This document shows, one piece after another, positions 57,240 through 64,000 of a stretch of DNA of 64,000 nt (the stretch's first letter is position 1; every line of letters begins with the position of its first letter). The DNA lies in the NCBI GenBank assembly GCA_964036665.1, contig OZ038531.1:14756168-14820167 (forward strand), given 5' to 3'. Source of the stretch: Gordius sp. MW1. Lineage: Eukaryota; Nematomorpha; Gordioida; Gordea; Gordiidae. The position numbers and the translations under genes are program-made. The notes beneath the pieces were generated by a model, which worked only from the letters and a program-made list of their open reading frames with translations, searched no databases and was not told the origin of the DNA.

Positions 57240-57670
57240 TTTTCCTTTTTTCTTTCCCCTATTGTTTCTTAACCACCTTGTTTATTACTTATGTCTTATT
57301 TTGTAATTGCCATTGTTAATACTATTCTTATAATTGCTATTGCTTCATTTTTATAATCCCTTTTGTATTTTACCTTATCTTTTATCTTAAAGTTGTTTAT
57401 CCCACTATATCCTTTATCTTAAAGTTGTTTACCCCACTATTTCGATAAGTGTTAACTCTCTTGTTCTAACCAGTGTTCGCTATTATTCACCCTCCTGTTT
57501 CAACTCGTTTTTATTACTTTTGTTTATAAATTAAATCTTATCGACACCATATATATACCTTCATTTGTAATTTCCCTTCTCTATTTAATTTAACCTCGTC
57601 ATTCGTCATTTATACTTTACCTCCTTGTTTGTAATTCACCTCACTTGTAATTTAGCTTTTTTTTTAATTA
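57240..57670. repeat. Pyrimidine-rich tail with short direct repeats
   Basis: T/C-rich DNA follows the GIY-YIG frame. A TATCTTAAAGTTGTTTA-CCCACTAT unit occurs twice near 57,377-57,442. It probably belongs to the untranslated 3' part of the Penelope-like element. Confidence 0.5.
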
Positions 57671-57776
57671 TTGATAATGGTTGCTGGACGACCGAAATAT
57701 CTAAACCCATTTCCACCCTCTCATTTTATCCATCCAAAATTACCATTTGTGAAAACAAATTCTATATTATTCAAAG

Positions 57777-58410
57777 GATTGGTATTACATAATTATATAA
57801 AATGTGCTTTGAATATACAGAAAGAAATTTTAACGACCATTTGGTTCAAACCTATAAGTTTATGAGTGTCTGATTAAGCTCTATTCGCCTTTCAAGGTTG
57901 TTTATTGATTTTTAGTGTCGTCTGTTTATTAATAAAATAGATAACAAATCGAAGTCAACATTAATAAAACAAAACTTAATTTATACAAATTCATAGATAG
58001 TATTATTTTTAACATATTACTCTCCTTTAAAATGTATTGCCAGAAAATACGACGATAAAAGTTATACTAAAAGCTAAATAGGACACATGCTTAAACTTTT
58101 TTTTATGTTTGTTCCTTAATCGGAAACAAATGGTAGGCTTGAAAAATGTTCACTTGAATATCCAAGCTTGGTAAAATTAATTAGTATTTGATGTCCATTT
58201 GAGTGAGTTATATTTATACTTAAAATTTACATGTGATATTTTGTTCAATTCCAATTATTAACATTATGTAATGGAGTGTTATATATTTAATATTTAAAAT
58301 CATCCGTGTAGAGGTCAGTAATAGCACTAGACCAAAAATTCTCTAGGGTATTTAGAATTTCAGACATCAAAATATTTTAAATTTTCTCGGCATTTGCATT
58401 ATATGTTGCG
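57777..58410. other. Intergenic, nothing recognised
   Basis: AT-rich DNA with no coding, repeat or element signal that I can support. Confidence 0.5.
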
Positions 58411-58419
58411 GTATTGTTG

Positions 58420-58755
58420 TTATGCGTGGAAGTATGGGTCAGACATCAAATATTCCATGTCTAGCTTCAACCTCAAGACTATATAGTGCCATATGTTAAA
58501 TTTACCACTTATAGCCTCAAATGGCTGAAGATCCATAGGAGTTACACATCTTGAATCAATTCTATTTTTCTTGTGTAGATTGTTTAGCATTGGTAGGAGC
58601 ATTATATAAAGTAATTTTGATTGTAAAGAACATTTATGTCTTGCAAGGTATGATGTCCCCGTTTTCCTTGAATCGCCTAAAATTTCCATGCAATTGTTGC
58701 ATTGCATAAATTCCATTTTTTCATTAAGCTCATTAACTATATTGAAATTTTCCAT
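58420..58755 (-). pseudogene. hAT transposase N-terminus with BED zinc finger, remnant
   Basis: A 111-codon frame starts MENFNIVNELNEKMEFMQCN. It contains a BED-type finger: CNNC, then GTSYLARHKC (C-x2-C ... H-x-C spacing). This is followed by VTPMDLQPFEAISGKF, the stretch that in hAT transposases comes shortly after the finger (xxDLxPFxxVExxGF). The rest of the transposase is absent, so this is an isolated fragment. It is not part of the element at 32777-35077, whose N-terminus was not found. Confidence 0.72.
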
Positions 58756-59216
58756 AATAAATTTTTATTGTTATTTTCCACTATTGAGTATTTTTTGTTT
58801 TAGCATTTGAAAAATCATAATTTTATAGGTTTCTAAGAATACAGAGATCCTAAGTAATTTTCTTTTTCTATGCAGCTATAAGAAGATTCCATTAAATTGA
58901 TTTAATTAATTATAGTAGCTAATGTTAAGCGTGTTATAACATAATAATCACGAAGTTACCTTAAAAAACTATACCAGTTAGGTTTCAGAATAGTGACAGA
59001 AATATGTAATGTAACAACTAATGCGACGTTTTGTTTAAAACATAATGATTACTAAAATACAGAAAAAATAAATTGTTAATATTTAAGTTTTTAAAAAGCG
59101 AGGAAAATGTTCCAGAATTAAAGTAAAAAGCAAACACTCTTTTAGTGTATTATTTATTTAATTATGCAAAAAATATCAGAAATCATTTTCCCCTTGAATT
59201 CTTCTTATTTTTTTTA

Positions 59217-59927
59217 TCAAGTATTTGGTCCCACAGCCGTAGGGTTTGTTTTGATGAGTTTGTTCCATCTTGATCGGTTCAGTGTCATGTCTTGATCAAT
59301 TTTCTTAAGCTTCATAACTAGGCCGACTTGCCTTTTCCGCCTGACAGTAGGTCGTCCTCTTCCTCTCTTCCCCGGTAACTCCACCTTCATATATTTTCGA
59401 TTTATATCATTCGTCTCCCTTCTTAACATCTGCTTCACCCACCTTAGCCGATTTTCGTTAATCAAGTCCGCCATAGGTTGAATACCCATTTATGTCATTA
59501 GAATCCAGCGTATCATTCTCCGTGGCTTACAATAGCTTTTTCGGTGGTGTTTAATGCCTATGTTTTACTTCGATAGAGTAACACCGGTCTTACGATGGAT
59601 TTAAGATCTTTGCTCTTTAAACATATTGGAATTTTCTTGTCGCATATTACACCGGATATACTTTGCAATTTAAGCCATATTGAATCCGGGCATTGACTTC
59701 TGTTGCGCAACCTCGATCTTAATGTAACATAGAGCCGAGGTAGGTAAGCTTGTCTACTTTTGGGTACTTTAGATAATCATCTAGCAATGGGGGCTTGGAA
59801 CGTTTTTAATATATACCATTTTTAAACCGTTCACCTTTAAATATCCAGTTAAGCGCTTTGACCAATTGTTAGCTTCTTCGAATACTATATGCTTTGTCTC
59901 TTCGCATAGTACTATATAGTGATGGGA
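59217..59927 (-). pseudogene. RTE-type retrotransposon 3' part, 5' truncated
   Basis: The open piece 59,489-59,217 encodes [20 protein letters not shown] then MLRRETNDINRKYMKVELPG and KRGRGRPTVRR. This is the C-terminal end of RTE-clade reverse transcriptase proteins (often annotated as craniofacial development protein 2-like). Upstream, decayed sequence up to 59,920 includes RPVLLYRSKTWALNTTEKAI-like residues of the RT thumb. The same part occurs at 52613-53345 in the same orientation, but the 3' flanks differ, so the insertions are independent. Confidence 0.82.
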
Positions 59928-60240
59928 AAACCTCATGTTTTGACCTTACCTAACAGGTTAGATTTGGCTTTTCAAAAAACATTTGAGGTCTTTTAAAGCT
60001 TACCTTTGCCTCAAGGTTATAGGTCAATATTAACCTAAAACCTCGGGGTCAATATGTGTAGACTAACCTAAAGCTTAGGTTAGAGCGTTAAATTAACTTA
60101 AACGCTATTAGGTTAATCAATAGAGATAGCCTAAAGCTTTAGGTTAATTTAATTTACAAAAGATCAATATTTTTTATATAGTGTTAAATTTCAACTTAAT
60201 TATGCTTTTTAGCACTTTGTCTTATTAATTTTTTACATAT
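59927..60240. mobile_element. hAT-like left end with AGGTTA palindromes
   Basis: It starts TAGTGATGGGAAAACC directly at the 5' break of the RTE fragment. It contains many AACCT/AGGTTA motifs, including CCTAAAGCTTAGG and GCCTAAAGCTTTAGG. No matching right end is seen before the RTE sequence at about 60,287, so it is a fragment. Confidence 0.45.
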
Positions 60241-60286
60241 ACAATATAAAATAGAAATTTTAGGATTTATTCAAATTAAACTACCT

Positions 60287-61500
60287 ATGACGGTCCCAAG
60301 TCCGTGTGCAAAAGGTGGAGGGTTGGCGTCAGGTCGGAAACCGGCTATGAAAACCAACTCCAAAACTATGATAGTTTCAAGCAAGATTTTTCAAGAAAAG
60401 GCTAGGGGGTCCTCCACAAACGACGCGCACTGCATACCCCGCCCGTGCAATGTGAAAAATACACTAGGGTTACTACCCAACTCACAACGAAGGCGGTTAA
60501 GGAAATTAGTGTTGAAAGAACGCGAATAACGTGCTGGAATGTGGGAACGTTGACGGGGAAGAGCATCGAAGTGGCACAAATGCTGAAAAGAAGAAAGGTA
60601 CACATCGCTTGCCTACAAGAGACGAGGTGGAACGGAACGAAAGCCCGGGAATTAGGAGAAAGATACAAGCTTTATACAGTGGGTCACCAAATCGTAGAAA
60701 CGGGGTCGGTATCGTTCTAAGCGAATCGTTCAAGGACAAGGTGGTGGAAGTCAAGCGTTGTTCCGACAGGCGAATGTGGGTGAAGATTGCAAGGGGGCCT
60801 CCTAACCGTTATGTGCGCGTATGCTCCCCAAATTGGGTGTATAGAATCGGAGAAAGACATATTCTTTGATTCATTGGAAAAAGAAATACAAGGAATCCGA
60901 CAGGAAGAAAGGCTAAATAATGGGGCCGATTTCAACGCTCACGTAGGAAAAGATCGCCTCGGGTATGAACGCAATCATGGAGGCTATGAGCATGGTCTGA
61001 AGAACAAAGAAGGGGAAAAACTTCTCCAAGTATCCTTAGCATATGACATGGCGATCGTTAACACACATTTTAAAAAACGCGAAGATCATATTGTCCTATA
61101 GAAGTGGGAAGCATTTTAGTCAAATTGACTATTTGCTCATACGGCGAAAGGACTTATGGAGTATCAAGGATTGCAAAGTAATCCCGGGATAAGAAATCGC
61201 CAGGCAACATCGTCCCCTTGTTATGGATCTTGACAGAAGAGTATTTATCGAAAGAAGAAAGGTCTATGAGCCTCGAATTAGATACGAAAGTCTAAAAGAT
61301 ACGTCGACAAACGAAAAATACCATCAAAAAGCCTCCTCACTCTTGGGTGCGAGGAAGTTGCAAAGGGACGTAGACGAGGATTTGGCTATCTAAGGACATA
61401 AAGGAAACAGCGATTTGTGTTCTAGGACAGACCAAAGGAGGCAAAGCTATGAATAGGGAACGATGGTGGTGGGATCAATCGGTTGGGGATTTTATCGAAA
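60287..61500 (+). pseudogene. RTE-type retrotransposon 5' part: APE endonuclease, frameshifted
   Basis: Three plus-strand frames carry consecutive pieces of an apurinic-type endonuclease. They are ISVERTRITCWNVGTLTGKS and IACLQETRWNGTKA (60,445-60,717); RRNGVGIVLSESFKDKVVEV and MWVKIA (60,700-60,800); then AYAPQIGCIESEKDIFFDSL and GADFNAHVGKDR (60,787-61,101). SQIDYLLIRRKDLWSIKDCK follows near 61,110. WN, QETRW, YAPQ, DFNAHVG and SQIDY are the expected catalytic-core motifs; GDFN is GADFN here. Frameshifts near 60,700, 60,800 and 61,090 show it is inactive. The RT domain is missing: the copy ends at about 61,500. Confidence 0.88.
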
Positions 61501-61509
61501 GAAAAAAAA

Positions 61510-61570
61510 ATCTATATGTTTTGGGCCGGACTCGGACAGATTTTTATAATAAATCGGGCCTCGGGTCTTT
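61510..61570. mobile_element. GGGCC-rich hAT-family fragment
   Basis: TTTTGGGCCGGACTCGG and TCGGGCCTCGGGTC around a short AT core look like subterminal DNA of the GGCCCG family. They may pair with the right-hand terminus near 63,122 to form an older element split by 61735-62737. Confidence 0.35.
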
Positions 61571-61734
61571 ATAAAATAGGATTTAAATAAAACTCGATAT
61601 TAAATAATTATTTTTCTCACAGCGTACATTATATAGCTTCCAAACTTTAGCTTTTCCCCTTGTCTATTATAATATAACTCACCTGAATTGCAAATCTTAT
61701 TCTAGTATTTAAATAGATTTATTGTAGCTGTTAC

Positions 61735-62737
61735 TAGAGACCCGCAACGGGACTGTTTAGGTTACTCGGCCTGCTCGTAGTAAAACTTTTTAAGCCCGGG
61801 CCCGGCCCGGGTCCGTCAAATATTAGATTGTAGCCCCGGGCCCGGCCCGCTAATTTTGTACAAAGTCCGAGCCCGGCCCGGGCCCGTATAAATTTCTTTT
61901 TTTGATTTTGATTTTACCGAAATAGTAAACAAATATAGGTGTTAAAAAAGTTGACTATGTAAAAATAATTAATTATCACTATTTTCCGTTCTATCTTATA
62001 AGAGGCGACTAGAAAAAAAGATTTTAATAGTGGGTGGCACTGTAGTTGAAATACATAAAACCATATATGCCAAATAAACTTTTTAAAACCTTATTAATTG
62101 TTACAATATTTTTATTAAGGTTATTTGGCTTCTTTGCTTTTCCACTAATGAAAAGCAATAATATTTTATAAAGGAAACTTGAAGAAAGTATAACTTTTTA
62201 AATATTTTTTATTTTTTTAATGACTATATTCATAAAAACTTAAATGATATTAAATTAATTTACTTTTAAAGTATGGACATCTGCTCCACATCCAAAATTT
62301 CTTGATCTAAAAAACATTTTGCCCTATCTAAATCATTACTGCCCCCCTCAAATTTAAATCTTGCATATCATGGGATTACGTGACTTAAAATGCGCGTTGA
62401 GATATTGATGAATGATTTAAGTAAGATGGAAATATATTTAACTTTCCATCTTAACTTAATAAACATCGGTTAATTATACTTTAGAACATTATAAAAATGA
62501 ATCTTTGTTTATACTAAATCTAATTGATTTTGTAACGGGCTTTTAACGGGCCTTACATATATCTAGGCCCGGCCCGAGCCCGCTAGGTTATATTCCGGCC
62601 CGTTTAGGCCCAGCCCGTTGTTTTTTTTTAAAACAGAAGCCCGTCCAAGCCCGGTCCGTCCAAGCCCGGTCCGTCCAAGCCCGGCCCGAGGGCCGGGCTT
62701 TTAGGCTCGTCCGCGGGCCGGGCCGTGTAGGTCCCTA
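61735..62737. mobile_element. hAT-like element, 1,003 bp, TSD GCTGTTAC
   Basis: The ends TAGAGACCCG (left) and complement TAGGGACCTA (right) lie between identical GCTGTTAC copies at 61,727-61,734 and 62,738-62,745. Subterminal DNA is made of GGCCCGGGCCC repeats (61,795-61,890 and 62,565-62,730). The AT-rich core has no transposase. It is the full-length reference for the truncated copy at 31115-31479 and the core of 37385-38962. Confidence 0.92.
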
Positions 62738-62984
62738 GCTGTTACAACTTTAGAAATAAGATAAGTAGATATTTCAAACGTTTTTTTTTGTTTGAACCGT
62801 TAAAAATATATATTATAAAGTTAAATTTTTAGCTTTAAATGATTAACCGAATAAATTATAACGAGTGATAACTTTTTTATTTTTAAACTTATCCTAGTTG
62901 TAAATACGAGTAATAACAATCTAATGCATTTTATATAAAGATGGTGAAATAATTTTCAAAAATATATTTCTCAAAAATTTTATT

Positions 62985-63122
62985 TAAAAAATCGGGTCGG
63001 GCTTGGGTCGGGCCAAAAATTAAAAAAATTTTCGGGCTCGGGCCGGCCTCTGGCAAAATAAAAATTAAGAAGTCCGGCTTGGGCCGGGCTCGGGCAGAAA
63101 TAATTTTATTTTGCAGGACTCT
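62985..63122. mobile_element. Right end of a GGCCCG-rich hAT-family element
   Basis: GGGTCGGGCTTGGGTCGGG, GGGCTCGGGCCGGCC and GGGCCGGGCTCGGGC repeats end in TTGCAGGACTCTA. The left end is not identified. It abuts the start of the duplicated PGM3 region. Confidence 0.55.
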
Positions 63123-63123
63123 A

Positions 63124-63570
63124 GCTGTCTGTCATGCCCAGAAGTGTTGTTTCTATGTTCGACCTCCCTTTGTATCGTCAAAGAGTGTTTAAACATGATG
63201 ACTCCTTTTAATGTAAGGGGCTAGAAAACAGATAAAAATAATATATTTGATAAATTTAACCTGGTTTTACTTGATTAAAACCATTTTTGAAATAAATTTA
63301 TTTTGCTCACAAACCTTTAGAGAACACGGGTTACTTGATATAATATTAAACTTAATGACCATTCCTGAGGTGGCATGATTAAGCTAAATATATTTTGTTA
63401 TTAATTTTTATTTTGATTTATTTTAAATTACGCTGAACTATTGTTAAAATTTATATTGTAATGAATATACTAATAGGCCTTCTGGAACTGAGGATATAGT
63501 GAGAATTTATGCAGAAGCAGAAACCCAAGTATTCCTTTTATGTATATAATATATTAATAACATGAATAAT
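63124..63570 (+). repeat. Duplicate of the PGM3 exon 16 region
   Basis: This aligns with about 54,158-54,645. Shared blocks include AAGTGTTGTTTCTAT, AGTTGATAAATT-type, TTTATTTTGCTCACAAAC, TGGCATGATTAAGCTAA, and the complete exon with its splice sites. By eye the intronic parts differ at roughly a fifth to a quarter of positions with indels, while the exon differs at one base. Confidence 0.92.
63477..63528 (+). CDS. PGM3: Second copy of PGM3 exon 16
   Basis: These 52 nt encode [17 protein letters not shown], identical in protein to exon 16. The single difference (GCA for GCC, Ala) is silent. Acceptor TAATAG and donor CAAG/GTATTC are intact. It lies 8.9 kb downstream, past the gene's own last exon and poly(A) signal. 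Because 52 is not divisible by 3, using both copies in one transcript would break the frame. Whether it belongs to a second gene copy, an alternative 3' end or a relic cannot be settled here. Confidence 0.75.
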
Positions 63571-64000
63571 CTATATATATAAAGTAAAGTGTATGTATGT
63601 ATGTGTGTATGTATGTCGGGCTAAATTCTGAAATTACCGGCCCGATTCGCGCGAAAATTTAGCCATAGATGCCCAGGGCGGCCAGGGGTAAAATAGCTTT
63701 TTCAGAATCCTAAAATTCTTTTTAGTTTTAAGATTATCGGACATTTCACGGCCAGTTTCATTTATAGCATCATATACAATAATATCGTCATACATACAAA
63801 GCTAAAGTATTCTTGAATGATTATTTTTAGTATTGTTTTAAGTGTATCCTTATTTGCACAACAACTCCTAGCTTTGGGGAACGTACCTTTCCATTTACCC
63901 CGTCTCCAAGGGAAAGTACCTTTCCAACAACCTTTTGTCACCTACTGCCATCGTCTGAGGCTGTTGAAACTATGTTGTTCCCCGACATTGCAACGCACTA
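63569..64000 (+). mobile_element. Possible Helitron-like insertion, runs off the window
   Basis: Similarity to the intron after exon 16 stops at AACATGAATAA. The inserted DNA starts TCTATATATATAAAG, followed by a GTATGTATGTGTGTATGTATG tract, a start often seen in non-autonomous Helitrons that insert between A and T. Near the window end is CCCCGACATTGCAACGCACTA. No helicase sequence or full 3' hairpin is visible. Confidence 0.35.

Larger units (their letters stand above)
56308..57776 (+). mobile_element. Penelope-like element fragment between inverted repeats
   Basis: About 100 bp at 56,308-56,410 is repeated inverted at 57,679-57,776. Shared core sequences are GGTTGCTGGACGACCGAAAT and CCATTTCCACCCTCTC. 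Between them is coding DNA for the RT thumb and a GIY-YIG nuclease in the plus direction. Penelope-like elements commonly carry a terminal repeat in inverted orientation. Only the 3' third of an element is left. Confidence 0.8.

Noticed and set aside
52613-59927. Segmental duplication including the RTE 3' fragments upstream of both exon-16 copies
   Set aside because: The two fragments share orientation, but their 3' flanks and surrounding sequence differ, so they look like independent insertions.

Overview
This window is nuclear DNA of an AT-rich invertebrate animal. The genes are split by GT-AG introns, one encodes a Ly6/three-finger protein, and the mobile elements are animal-type hAT, RTE and Penelope-like elements. 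The species cannot be named from the sequence alone.

Layout. Positions 1 to about 31,043 are one uninterrupted tandem satellite array of roughly 92-95 head-to-tail monomers, in a long class (about 335-340 bp) and a short class (about 297 bp). The array has higher-order repeat (HOR) domains whose period changes along it: about 5,008, then 3,642, then 3,005, then 2,397 bp. From 31,044 to about 39,500 lies a nest of transposable elements: several hAT-type elements with 8-bp target-site duplications (TSDs), one carrying a decayed transposase and two further insertions; a G/C-homopolymer minisatellite inside a terminal-inverted-repeat element; and a foldback element.

Positions 39,976-55,230 (+) hold a nearly complete gene for phosphoacetylglucosamine mutase (PGM3/AGM1), the enzyme that converts GlcNAc-6-phosphate to GlcNAc-1-phosphate on the way to UDP-GlcNAc. 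I assembled 17 exons with matching splice phases. All four hallmark motifs are present: the TASHN serine loop, the DGDGDR metal loop, the EANGHG sugar loop and the RPSGTED phosphate loop. The exon for the TTPQLHY region could not be fixed. The introns range from 38 nt to 6.3 kb, and the largest is filled with hAT, RTE and small inverted-repeat elements. Tail-to-tail with it on the minus strand is a small three-finger (Ly6/Quiver-like) gene at 55,720-56,160, whose signal-peptide exon was not resolved.

From 56,300 to the end is accessory DNA: a Penelope-like fragment (RT thumb plus GIY-YIG) between inverted repeats, a BED-finger hAT remnant, RTE fragments on both strands, and a 1.0-kb hAT element. 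A second copy of PGM3 exon 16 lies at 63,477-63,528, with diverged flanks but an almost unchanged exon. The last 430 bases look like the start of a Helitron-like insertion in the intron after that copy.

Most relevant to the search for something new are the duplicated coding exon downstream of the gene's own last exon, the stepwise HOR organisation of the satellite, the 38-nt intron, and the many nested hAT insertions that can be dated relative to one another by their TSDs.
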